Source: Azolla caroliniana (Eukaryota > Polypodiophyta). From it: a stretch of 64,000 nucleotides of DNA. A program made the translations under genes and the position numbers. The first letter of the stretch is position 1. Each line of letters opens with the position of its first letter. Shown here piece after piece: positions 42,910 through 53,475 of this stretch. The stretch covers positions 13,268,001-13,332,000 of the forward strand of contig JBHGNT010000004.1 of the NCBI GenBank assembly GCA_043228905.1. The letters run 5' to 3'. The notes beneath the pieces are model-generated. The model did not search any database and was not told where the DNA came from. It was given only the letters and a program-made list of their open reading frames with translations.

Positions 42910-43341
42910 TATCAGGATCAGTACTAAGACAGAGAAGGAATTAGTACTAAAAGATGAGGATTAGTACTAAGAGAGGTGTAGAACTCTCGAGAGAAGGAAA
43001 GAGTGAGCGAGAGAGAGAGATAGAGAGAGAGAAAGGGTGAGAGAATGATGATAAAAGATATATATTATGTGAAGAGAGTATACAATAGTAGCTAGGAGGC
43101 TTAAGACTAGCATTGAACCGATTTGGTTCGAAATAATGCCTTGTGTCTCCTTTTATAGTGTTCTCGAGAGTACTCTTGAAGTTTCTAGAATGTTCCAGAG
43201 AAATCTGGAATATACATCAATTTTCTATAATAAAACATAAATGAAAATAATATTTTACGTATTAGAATGTATGGTCTAATGGTCATGAGCTCGACCCATG
43301 TAGCATAAGGTTATGGGTTCGAGTCTTGCCATATCATGACA
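42910..43341 (-). repeat. 5' LTR of G6
   Basis: 432 bp from TATCAGGATCAG (first G mutated) to ATATCATGACA. It includes a GA-rich patch near 43009-43045, TATA at 43151-43157 and a tRNA-like segment at its U3 end. Confidence 0.9.
43272..43337 (+). other. tRNA-like segment in the G6 LTR
   Basis: TGGTCTAATGG (43272-43282) and GGTTCGAGTCT (43316-43326) form A-box-like and B-box-like elements 33 bases apart, as in G5. The sequence between differs from G5 at a few positions. No standard cloverleaf can be drawn with confidence. Confidence 0.6.
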
Positions 43342-43821
43342 GACACCGGATGTTTTACGTGGAAACCCCGAAAGGAAAAAAACCACTGGGGTTCACAAAC
43401 CCCAAGAAAACAAATCACTATGTGTACGATGAGGAGTATAGGGAGACTCGGAGGCAACAATCTCAAGCTCGTCTTCGTCTAACAGACGGCGATAGAGTTA
43501 CTACTCTCACACTCTCTCTCTGTCACAGTTACAGAGGCAATGACCTCGTCAGTAACTTTTCAACTATCTCAATTGTACTAATGATAGACCACCACATAAA
43601 ATTTTCCCTAGTTGTATTTATACTTATATGACTTTCTGGCTATTTACAGATATAGCCCACATGGGGCACATTTAGACTATTCACAAATATAGTCTCCTGA
43701 ATCGGATATATTTTCGATTTTCGATTTTGTCCTTGGCCTATCGGCCTCGGCTAAATTGCCGATTGGTTCCATCTGATTCGGCCCGTACTCTTTCCATCTG
43801 GAGGGACCTGTTTCCCCAACA
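43342..43821 (-). repeat. 3' LTR of C7, partial
   Basis: Matches 61150-61623 from GACACC through TTTTACGTGGAAA and the GGGACCTGTTTCC end. It is next to the purine tract (minus strand GTGAAGGGGGAG). The U5-side end is cut by G6. Confidence 0.88.
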
Positions 43822-43831
43822 AACTCCCCCT

Positions 43832-44457
43832 TCACTCTAGCATGGGGTGTTTCTCCAATCTGACTCTTTGTCGGCATGCATTTAGCCTCTCTGCCGATAG
43901 CACCTTCGTCAACATGTCTGACCCATTATCATTTGTGTGGATCTTTACTAGAGCAAACTCATATTCTTCTACTTGCTCTCGGAGCCAATGGTATCTTCTT
44001 TGGATGTGCTTGGTTATCGCAGTGGAGTTGGAATTCCTCTTGCCAAATCCCCAACACTCCAATGAACTTCTTCATCCAAATTATCTCCTTGTTGGCTTCC
44101 ATTGCGGCCATGTACTCATCTTCCGTGATCGATAGTGCCACGGCCTTCTGCAACCTCGACTGCCACAAAACAACTCCCCCTACATACATCATTACGTACC
44201 AGAACATGGATCGGTTATTATCCACATCAATCGACATGTTCAAATCAGTATAACCTTCCAAGACCGGTTTACCTGAGCCAAATCGAAGACACATTCAAAG
44301 TGCCTTTCAGGTACCGAAGTATCCACTTGCCAGCAACCCAATGCTCTCTTTCGAGATTGCACATGAATCGGTTAACCACTCTGATTGCGTATCCAATTTT
44401 TGGCCTAGTACATACCATCGCGTACATCAGTCTTCCGATTGTTGAGGCATAAGGTGA
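43832..44457 (-). pseudogene. C7 RNase H
   Basis: Two frames give copia RNase H text: MCLRFGSGKPVLEGYTDLNM, YVGGVVLWQSRLQKAVAL, TEDEYMAAMEANKEIIWMKK, then SNSTAITKHIQRRYHWLRE and TNDNGSDMLTKVL. The frame shifts near 43990-44030. It is interrupted at 44457 by a solo LTR and continues at 45050. Confidence 0.83.
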
Positions 44458-44739
44458 TGGGAAATTGTGCGGAATATTGCTCAGCTACAACCGAGTCTTC
44501 AAGCAATCTATGGAGAATCAAACACAGAAAATAGAAGACGGAGAAGAATGCACGTACACAAACAACAGTAAAGAGTACACAATGTGTTTTACGTGGAAAC
44601 CCCTAATAGGGAAAAAACCACGGGAGCACACAAACTCCTAACTATCACTATATGAAGATCTTAGAGAGGTTACAAGAATGAAGGTCTCAAAGGCAACGAC
44701 CTTGAGATCTCCCTTTGCCAACAGGCGGATACAATAGAG

Positions 44740-44798
<59 letters not shown>

Positions 44799-45049
44799 TA
44801 CACACCCATACAAGAATGATAACAACCTTTCCTCACTCTATGTGGTTGCCCTAAGTCATATTTATACTCATATGACTTTAGGGTTATTTACAAATATAGC
44901 CTCAATGGGCTTACTCTAACATATTTACAAATATGTCCTTGGATCCGGTTTGCTCCGGATCCATCCGAATTCCCTCAATCCGGTTTTCGGGTCTCGTCCA
45001 GCTCGTCCAGTTCTCATTCGGATCCCATCCGGAGGGACCTAAATTCCCA
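44458..45049 (-). repeat. Solo copia LTR inside C7
   Basis: 592 bp from TGGGAAATTGTGCGG to AAATTCCCA with TGGGAA/TTCCCA ends and no internal coding sequence. It includes TTTTACGTGGAAACCCC (about 44588), a CT run at 44742-44795, TATTTATAC near 44860 and CATCCGGAGGGACCT at its U3 end. The same family supplies the LTR end of C4. The flanking pentamers GGTGA and AGATA do not match, so the duplication is lost or ends are altered. It probably arose by recombination between two LTRs. Confidence 0.8.
44742..44795. repeat. CT microsatellite in the solo LTR
   Basis: About 27 CT dinucleotides downstream of the presumed promoter on the minus strand. Confidence 0.95.
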
Positions 45050-47438
45050 AGATAAGGGACCTTATTCATCTCAGCCTTCTCCGTTTTTTATTTCAGACAT
45101 TGTGTTGCGGATAGCTTGTTATTTGTCGGCAGTGTCGAGTCGACCGGTTTGCGCTTTCCATGGAGAATCTCAGGAGCACCTTTGTCACGTACTTCTCCTA
45201 TGACAACTTCTTTGTTCAGTCCTGGACAATGTTCATCTCCAGGATTTGCTTTGTCGGACCCATATCCTTCATCGAGAATGACATTCTCAAGGCCGTCTTC
45301 AAGCTTCCAATTTTCTTTGGGTCTCGTCTAACAATCAACATGTCATCCACGTATAGTAGGAGAATCAGGAAATCTCCTCTATTTAACTTCTTCAAAAGCA
45401 CGCAATAATCGGCTTGTTTTTGGTGGTACCCTTGATCTGTCATGAAGGATTCGAATTTTCGGTACCATTGCCGAGGAGCTTGCTTCAGTTCATATAAGCT
45501 CTTCCTCAATCGGCATACCAGGTTTCTTTACCTTTCTCCACGAATCCTTCTGGCTGCTGCATGTGAAACTCTTCCTCCAAATCTCCATGAAGGCAATCAG
45601 TCTTGACGTCTAATTGCTCGACTTCGAGATCCATGTTGGCCGCTATGCTCAGCACTGTTCAAATTCACATTATCTTTACAACCAGGGAAAATATCTCGTC
45701 GAAATCTACACCCAATTTCTACTGAAAGCCTTTCACGATGATTTGGGCTTTGTATCTAGGTGGATTCCCTCCATCTCCCGATTTCCACTTGTATACCCAC
45801 TTATTCTGGAGTGCCCTTTTCCCGTTCGTCAACTCGGTTAATTCGTATGTGTGTTTCTCATGCAAGGAATCCATCTCCTCTTGCATTGCACACAACCACT
45901 TTCGGCTGTGAGTATCTTTCTTAGCTTCATCAAAGCTTTCTGGCTCCCCCTCATCCATTAACAGTACACGTTCTTTATTCAGAAATCTCTAAGGGCCCTT
46001 CTCTCTCTCAAGGGATATCTTCTGCCTCCATTCAGCATAGTCAGTTCTTCTTTGTCTTCTTCAGTCGACTCGAATTTCGTTCCTTGTTCGTTTGGTTCCC
46101 CTTCTTCCTCAGTCGATTCTCAATTTTGTTGATTATCGATTTGGCCAACCAGTTCGTATCTAATTTCGGTTTGTTCAACCGACATTCGATTCGGTCGATC
46201 ATCAACTCGACTCGAATCGGTGTACCTGAAGATCTATTTTCGATCTCCCAATCAGCGTTCGGTAGTACTCTTCGAATTGCCCTCAGTATTCACTGCCATT
46301 GTTCGTTCATACCACTTTTAGTTTTCAGCCGGTTTCTCTCTCAACTCTCGCTGGGAACTCCTTGAAAAGACTTAGTACTTGGTCCTTCGTCTTTAGCATG
46401 TAAGCCCACAACTTACAATTGTGGTCATCAATGAAGGTAACAAAGTATTGTCAACCGGAATGAGACTTTGCATCTACATAGCATACATCAGTGTGTACGA
46501 GTTCCATGGCGGTATTCCTTCGAATCGGAGGCCTCAGTCGGATTGCGGCTTTGTTCTGTTTGTTGGCCAGGCAATCAACACATTTATCTCTACTTTCTTC
46601 ACTTCTAGCAAGAGTTCCTTTTTGGCATTCCCTTCTAGCTCATGTGGCATAGCCTCTTGTGCCACAACTCACCCGTTGTGTCCGCTACCTCATTTCGGCA
46701 TAATTGAGCATGCATCAAATATAGTGTGTTGGTTTTCCCTTGAGCCACGATTAGGCTCCTCTTGCAGAACTTCATGACGCCATTCCAAATGCTACCCATG
46801 TGGCCTTCATCATCCAGCCGACCGGTTGATATCAGATTTAATCTAACTTCTAGAACGTGTCGAACATCTTTCAGCACTAGTCGACATTACCAGACACACA
46901 TCTCCAATGTTGACGATTCAACATGCTCCTTCATTTCCCATCTTTACAGATCTGAGACCTCCAACTCTATAAGACGAGAAGCACTTCTAGTCGAGGGTTA
47001 GGTGAAATGACGCACCCGAGTCGACCACCCATGTCGATTCATCACCGATCAGGTTCACTTCGTTTTTCTCACTTATGAGCAAAAACACCTCACTTGTCGC
47101 GATTGTCAACGTGTTCCTACTGTCCAAAATCTTCTTCGGCTACACATTGTCGGTTCCCACCTTTTCCTTTTGGAAGTGACCCAACTTCCCACAATAGAAG
47201 CATGTGGGCCTTCCGCTCGACTTTGACCTTGTCCCCAACTTCCCTCGATTCTAGGGACTTTGATTGAATCAGCCTCTTCCTCGATTCCTGTCACTTTCCG
47301 TGACTAATGCCTCCGGTTCGGCACTGGACTCTCTATCCTTCAGGCGAGCTTCCTCATTTAGTAAGCTCGACTTCACCTGTTGTAGGGATAGGTTCTTCCT
47401 TTCCGGTTCGACTTTGCCCAATGTGACAATGAGAGTTT
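45050..47438 (-). pseudogene. C7 RT, integrase, protease and gag end
   Basis: Pieces in shifting frames. RT has KSLYELKQAPRQWYRKFESF and LLLYVDDMLIV (about 45330); the RT start has AMQEEMDSLHEKHTYEL (about 45870). An integrase region of about 46050-46600 is strongly degraded. The GAG-pre-integrase part has DVRHVLEVRLNLIST and GELWHKRLCHMS (46635-46877). A protease remnant lies near 47015, and a knuckle region and gag end run to 47438, where C6 is inserted. Most of the integrase core seems deleted. Not functional. Confidence 0.78.
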
Positions 47439-48185
47439 TGTTGGGAGACAGGTCCCTCCGGATGGGAAGGGAGAAGAACAGTGCCGAGGTATGAGGAGTA
47501 CCTGGCTACGGAGAGCCGGATGATAAAGGCCCGGTGTGAACCAGATGAGTAGTACTCGGCTACGGAGAGCCGGATGATACAGGCCTGGTGTGAACCGGAT
47601 GAGTAGTACCCGGCTACGGAGAGCCAGATGATACAGGCCCGGTGTGAACCGGATGAGGAGTACCCAGCTACGGAGAGCCGGATGGTGCAGAACCGGTATG
47701 AACCGGAGGAAGAGACATATTCGTAAATATGTTTCTGAGAGCCCATTGTGGCTACATTTGTAGATAGCCGAAAATTCATATTAGTATAAATATGACTTAG
47801 GGCAAACTTTTAGAAAGGGTTGTTGTAGTTGTTACTTTTCTTGTTGGTGCAAGAAGAAGAGAGAGCACGTAATAGTGTACAGAGAGAGAGAGAGAGAAAG
47901 AGGTCGTTGCCTCTGTTGTAACCGCCGCCTGTGGCGAAGAGCGTGAGTCCCAGGTCGTTGCCTCCGAGAACTCACTGTTTTATACATTCATATATAGTGA
48001 CAGTTTGCAGCCTGTGGGCTGCCGTGGTTTTTCCCCTAGTTTGGGGTTTTCCACGTAAACCTCCTATGTAGTGTGTGCGTATCTTCCTCTCCTTTGTATC
48101 GTGTTTTATTTCCCGTTTTTCTGTGTATGAAAAGAATCTCGGTTGTGGCCGAGTGTTAGACATAAGGAACGTCCAGTTCCCGTCA
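47439..48185 (+). repeat. 5' LTR of C6
   Basis: 747 bp, TGTTGGGAGACAGG to TTCCCGTCA. U3 carries four 54-bp repeats, then TATAAATATGAC near 47786, a GA run near 47882 and GGGGTTTTCCACGTAAAC near 48043. Confidence 0.94.
47491..47706 (+). repeat. Four 54-bp U3 repeats in the C6 LTR
   Basis: Units begin at 47491, 47545, 47599 and 47653 with ATGAG(G/T)AGTAC and contain GGCTACGGAGAGCC. The related C5 LTR has 40-bp units with a similar ATGAGGAGTACCCG block. Confidence 0.95.
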
Positions 48186-48187
48186 AG

Positions 48188-48200
48188 TGGTATCAAAGCG
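48188..48200 (+). promoter_or_regulatory. Primer binding site of C6
   Basis: TGGTATCAAAGCG, two bases after the LTR. It is one base off the common TGGTATCAGAGC initiator tRNA-Met site. Confidence 0.88.
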
Positions 48201-48216
48201 AATTCGACATAGAAAA

Positions 48217-51200
48217 ATGGACGAATCATTTGGAGGCATGTTCAAGCTCACCGGCTCCAACTATTCAGTATGGAAGTCGAAGATGAGGGACATGCTCATT
48301 GTTAAAGACCTCTGGCTACCGGTTCAGTTTGGGGACAAGAGACCGGACAAAATTGACGCCGCGATATGGGAGGTGATGCACATGAAGACAACGGCGTACA
48401 TACGGTGCTTCATCGACATGAGCCTGTACAACAACTTCAATGAGGAGAGCAAGGCTCATGAGCTCTGGGAGAAGATCGGCATAATGTTTCAAAACAAAAA
48501 TGTTGTCAATCAGGTGTCGGTATTCCGGAAGCTAGTAAGACTCCGGTACCAAGATGGCTCCAGCATGGCGGAGCACATGAATGCCTTCTAGGGGCTGATA
48601 CACCAGGCAACGTCATTGGAAGTACCTCTCGCCGATGAGGTACTAGCGCTACTCCTACTCGGTTCCCTCCTGAATAGCTGGGAGACGTTGGTTGTCACTT
48701 TGGGCAACGCCGGGCCGGAAGGAAAACGGTTATCCCTAGCAAGAGTAAAGTCGAGCTTGCTAGATGAGGAGGAGCGTCGGAAAGACAAAGATACCAGCTC
48801 CAACTCCAAAGCGCTTCTTACCGAATCGGAACGCGGAAGACATAGAAACCGTAGTCCCCAGAACCGGGAGAAGTCGGGGACACGGTCAAAATCAAGGGGG
48901 AGGCCTACTTGCTTCTATTGCGGCAAGCCGGGACACTTCCAAAAGAACTGTCGGCATTTCCGTAAAGACAAGGAAACCGACGGTACCGATTTGAAGCAAA
49001 TCCCGGACCGGAACGGTAAAGACCGAAACGTTAAAGACCTGAGGGGGCCGGACCGGAAGGGAACGATGGCAATCGCGGCAAGTGAAGAAGAGTTGATGCT
49101 CATCACCGAGGAGAGTGAAATAAACCTTGCCGGCGACGAGATGACCTGGGTGATAGACTCTGGAGCGTCGTTCCACCTTACCCCGGACCGGAAATGCTTC
49201 TCATCCTACTCAGCCGGTGATCACGGTTGTGTCCGGATGGGGAATGAAGGTACATGCTGAATTGTCGGCATAGGAAACGTGTGGCTGTCAACACCAACCG
49301 GATGCAAGTTGCTGCTGAAGGATGTCCGACATGTTCCGGAGGTTCGTCTGAACCTGATATCAGCCGGTCGGCTAGATGATGAAGGCTACACGGGTAGCAT
49401 CCGGAATGGTGTCATGAAGTTCAGCAAAGGGAGCCTGATTGTGGCTCGGGCTCGGAAGGTAAACACACTGTACCTGATGAATGCTCGGTTATGTCCGGTA
49501 AAAGTGAACGTGGCATCCGACACTGCCGGTGAGCTGTGGCACAAGAGGCTATGTCATATGAGCGAGAAGGGGATGAAGAGGCTTGCAGACGACAACCTCA
49601 TTCCAGTGAAGAACGTGCAATTAGAGAAGTGCACTGACTGTCTGGCCGGTAAACAGAACCGGACCTCCTTCCGACCAAGGCCACCGATGAGACGTAATGC
49701 ACCACTGGAGTTGGTGCATACGGATGTGTGTCAAGTAGACACGAAGTCACATGCCAGAGCGCAGTACTTCGTGACGTTCATAGATGACCACAGCCAGAAG
49801 CTGTGGGCCACACCGTTGAAGACAAAGGATCAGGTGTTATCCGTCTTCAAAGAGCTCCACGCGAGAGTGGAAAGAGAAACCGGCCGGAAGCTGAAGGCGG
49901 TTCGAGCAGATAACGGAGGAGAGTACCGGGGGCAGTTCGAGGTGTACTGCCGCTCGAAGGGAATCCGGCTCGAATTTACCGTGCCGAAGACGCCGGAACT
50001 AAACGGACTGGCCGAGAGGATGAACCGGACCATAATGGAGAGGGTCCGGAGTATGCTAGCGCATGCAAAACTACCCAAGAAGTTTTGGGCTGAGGCACTG
50101 TCGACGGCGACATATGTGATAAACAGATCACCCTCAATACCCTTGGACGGAGACACGCCACAGAGAGTATGGACCGGTAAGGAAGTGTCCTACCGGCATC
50201 TGAGGGTGTTCGGGTGTCTTGCGTACGTGCATGTAGCAAAGGACCGGAGAGGAAAGTTAGATCCAAAGACCCGGCCATGCATATTCCTCGGTTACGGTGA
50301 CGATGAGTTCGGCTACCGAGTGTGGGACCCGGTCGACAAGAAGGTATTCCGGAGTCTAGATATTATCTTCATGGAGGACAAGACGCTCGCCGACTGGGAG
50401 TCGGAGAAGAAGATAATGAACTCCGAGTCGACCGGTAAGGATAGACTCTACAATGAGCAGACCCAACCGGAAGAGACCGGTTAGCACTCGAGGAACCAGT
50501 CGGTTATGGTGAGGATACCGAACCGGCAGAAGAAGAAGTAGAGGAAGCTGAGACCGGAACCGGCCAAGACCCCGAATCGGATTCGGATGAAGAGCAAATG
50601 GAGGAGCCGGTTACCGAAGCCCGAAGACATAGATATCCTCTCAGAGAGAGAAGGGCGCCCCGGAGATTTCCGGATGCAGAGCATGTTCTGCTAACCGATG
50701 AGGGGGAGCCGGAAAGCTTCGAAGAAGCGAAGGAAGACACCCACAGCCGAAAATGGTTAAGTGCCATGCAGGATGAGATGGATTCCCTGCATGAGAACCA
50801 TACGTACGAATTGGTGGAGTTGCCGAAAGGAAAGCGGGCACTCCGAAACAAGTGGGTGTACATGTTGAAACCGGGAGATGCCGGCAACCCCCCGAGATAC
50901 AAAGCCAGGATCGTGGTGAAGGGGTTCCAGCAGAAGAAGGGCGTGGACTTCGACGAGATATTTTCCCCGGTAGTAAAGATGACCTCCATCCGGACTGTGC
51001 TGAGTATAGCAGCAAGCATGGACCTTGAGGTAGAGCAGCTGGACGTGAAGATGGCATTCCTTCACGGCGACCTCGAAGAGGAGATCTACATGCAGCAACC
51101 GGAAGGATTTGTGGAGAAAGGGAAGGAGCACCTGGTATGCCGGTTGAAGAAGAGCCTGTACGGACTGAAGTAGGCTCCCCGGCAATGGTACCGGAAGTTC

Positions 51201-51785
51201 GACTCCTTCATGACCGATCAAGGGTACCACAAGACGCAGGCCGATCACTGTGTGTTTGTGAAGAAGTTCAAAGGATGGGACTTCCTGATACTCCTCCTGT
51301 ACGTGGATGACATGTTGATCGTCGGACGAGACCAAGGCAAAATACGGATGCTAAAGAAGGCTCTGAACCAGACCTTCTCAATGAAAGACTTGGGTCCGGC
51401 AAGACAGATGTTGGGGATGCACATCATTCGGGACCAGTCAGTGAAGCAATTATGGTTGTCACAAGAGAAGTATGTGACAAAGGTGCTTCACCGGTTCAAC
51501 ATGTCAGAAGCAAAACCGGTCGGATCGACACTTCCGGCAAACTGCAAGTTGTCCGGCAAGCAAAGCCCGAAGACGAGAGGAGAGAAGGCAGATATGATGA
51601 AGATTCCATATGCCTCTGCCGTCGGGAGCTTGATGTACGCAATGGTTTGTACCCGACCGGACATTGGATACGCAGTCGGAGTGGTGAGCCGGTTCATGAG
51701 TAATCCCGGCAAGGAGCACTGGAACGCGGTCAAGTGGATACTCCGGTATTTCAAGGGCACTTCAAATATGTTACTTTTCTTGTTG
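48217..51785 (+). pseudogene. C6 Gag-Pol, nearly intact but with three nonsense codons
   Basis: Starts MDESFGGMFKLTGSNYSVW. Domains in order: Gag (to about 48890), knuckle CFYCGKPGHFQKNC (about 48911), protease WVIDSGASFHLTPD (about 49150), GAG-pre-integrase ELWHKRLCHM, integrase (LVHTDVCQVD, TFIDDHSQKLW, RADNGGEYRG, ELNGLAERMNRTI), RT (AMQDEMDSLHEN, LLLYVDDMLIVGRD near 51310) and RNase H beginning (VVSRFMSNPGKEHW). It is broken by TAG at 48589-48591, TGA at 49258-49260, a one-base loss near 50470, and TAG at 51171-51173. All three stops are explained by single C-to-T changes. Past GTSNM the frame runs into LTR sequence through a deletion, so the RNase H catalytic end is missing. Confidence 0.92.
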
Positions 51786-52128
51786 GTGTAAGAAGAAGAG
51801 AGAGCACGTAATAGTGTACAGAGAGAGAGAGAGAGAGAGAAAGAGGTCGTTGCCTCTGTTGTAACCGCCGCCTGTGGCGAAGAGCGTGAGTCCCAGGTCG
51901 TTGCCTCCGAGAACTCACTGTTTTGTACATTCATATATAGTGACAGTTTGCAGCTTGTGGGTTGCCATGGTTTTTCCCCTAGTTTGGGGTTTTCCACGTA
52001 AACCTCCTAAGTAGTGTGTGTGTATCTTCCTCTCCTTTGTATCGTGTTTTATTTCCTGTTTTTCTGTGTATGAAAAGAATCTCGGTTGTGGCCGAGTGTT
52101 GGACATAAGGAACGTCCAGTTCCCGTCA
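51769..52128 (+). repeat. 3' LTR fragment of C6
   Basis: Corresponds to 47830-48185 of the 5' LTR, about 97.5% identical, mostly transitions. The GA run is a few units longer. It starts at the deletion junction with RNase H. Confidence 0.93.
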
Positions 52129-52133
52129 AGTTT

Positions 52134-52184
52134 CCTAGTTGTCCAAAAGGGATCCTAGCAACAATAATGCCAATACCTCGCCGG
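52134..52184 (-). pseudogene. C7 gag sliver between C6 and C8
   Basis: Minus-strand text EVLALLLLGSLLDN continues C7 Gag between the two insertions, with a TAG after it. It joins 47438 on one side and 60607 on the other. Confidence 0.8.
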
Positions 52185-52479
52185 TGTTGGTTAATGTTCG
52201 ATGGTTATGCAGAACTGTGTGCTCGGATCTTATGGCTATGAACAGCAAACAACGTAAACAGAAAGTAGAAAGGGCAGATTGAGACTTACACAGTTACGAG
52301 CTTTAATGGAAAGCTTCTTATTTCTGCACAACCCGTTTTTCTTTCTCAGAGATAACAATCGTCTCTCTTCATCATCCATTACAATGTTAGGTATTCGCTT
52401 ATATACTAAGCCCTAACTTATTGTCGAGTTCACACTCGGATGGATACAAGGTGGAAGGACTTGGCCTTTTATGCAAAAA
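52185..52479 (-). repeat. 3' LTR of C8
   Basis: Begins TGTTGGTTAATGTTCG and ends in a degraded ATGCAAAAA where the partner has ATGCCAACA. The purine tract (minus strand ACGGGGGAGT) follows. Confidence 0.82.
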
Positions 52480-52554
52480 AACTCCCCCGTAAAAGGACTA
52501 CTCTTTCTTGCATGTACAAGTGTTTGGGGTTAGAGTTCAAATTTAACTAGATCT

Positions 52555-53013
52555 TGTAAAAGGTTATGTGCGGAAGCGTCAGACAAACCGGCCTTGCCGG
52601 ATAACAACAGAGAGAGTGAGAGAGATTAACATGCAGAGTGTACGCGGGAGAGATAGAGAAAATGCAGAATGTTCCGAAAATTCTATTACAAAACAATAAT
52701 AGTTCATTGTACATGAAACGTGCTCAATAGCACTATTTATACAAGTCCTAAGAGGACTGACAGAAGTACCGCATACTTCAATGCTCACTCAAGCGTTTGA
52801 CACTAACTACGAAACTATTAACTACCTAATAGTCTAGGCTACTGCTAGGCTTCCGATCACTGTTTGATCTAGCTAAGCGGCTCCCCAGCTCACCGGCTCA
52901 ATTGCTCGCCGGCTCACTGATCCGTCTCACCGATCCAGCTTCATCCTTCCGGATGTTGATCCGGCTCAAGCTTATTTAGCCGATCCGGATCCGGTTGAGC
53001 TTGCTGCGAAACA
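52555..53013 (-). repeat. 3' LTR of C9
   Basis: 459 bp, TGTAAAAGGTTATG to TGCGAAACA. It is bordered on the inside by a purine tract (minus strand TTGAGCTTGAGGGGGAG). Confidence 0.93.
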
Positions 53014-53475
53014 CTCCCCCTCAAGCTCAACTTGAGGTCGGATCGTAGTGTCAGTCTCCATGGCCGTCGGTCCTTCCACCCGGCTCTTTCGGGCGTCACT
53101 CCGCCTCGATCGCGCTCCTCATCCGGTCCGGTCCCGTTTGCCGCAAGCCTTCTAATTCTGCGCACCTCGACCTCCTCGGTCGGCTTTTTTGCTCAAAAGG
53201 CCCAATTCAGCTCCCTCGCTGCTGTGACTTCAGCTCTTCCTGATTCGCCGATTCCTTCGTGTTGGCGTCGACTGTCGCTACCTTCTCGTCCTCTTGGCCT
53301 TGAATTGGTCCAGTTCTTCCAAATATGTCTATTGAACCAAATCGGCTGTCTCCGATTCATTCCAACTCTTGTCCGACTCGGTTGCTCCTTATTCGTTTTC
53401 TTGTTCCAGGCCCTTCACCTCATTGGACCATGTCCAGGTCTTGGCCTTCTTCTTCTTGTCTCTCCCTTTGTCGGT

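Larger units (their letters stand above)
39931..43341 (-). mobile_element. Chromovirus G6, 3' part lost
   Basis: Minus-strand sushi/Tf1-like element with 5' LTR (42910-43341), self-primer site, gag, protease, RT and the start of RNase H. It is cut at the RNase H SRKFDAAEI codons by copia C5. Its remaining pol and 3' LTR are not found. It lies in the 3' LTR of copia C7. Confidence 0.88.
47439..52128 (+). mobile_element. Copia element C6 inserted in C7 gag
   Basis: Plus-strand copia element with a complete 5' LTR, primer site, gag-pol and a 3' LTR fragment. AGTTT flanks both ends (47434-47438 and 52129-52133), a perfect target duplication. A deletion removed the RNase H end, purine tract and U3 of the 3' LTR. 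The shared LTR parts differ at about nine of 356 positions by eye. Confidence 0.94.
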
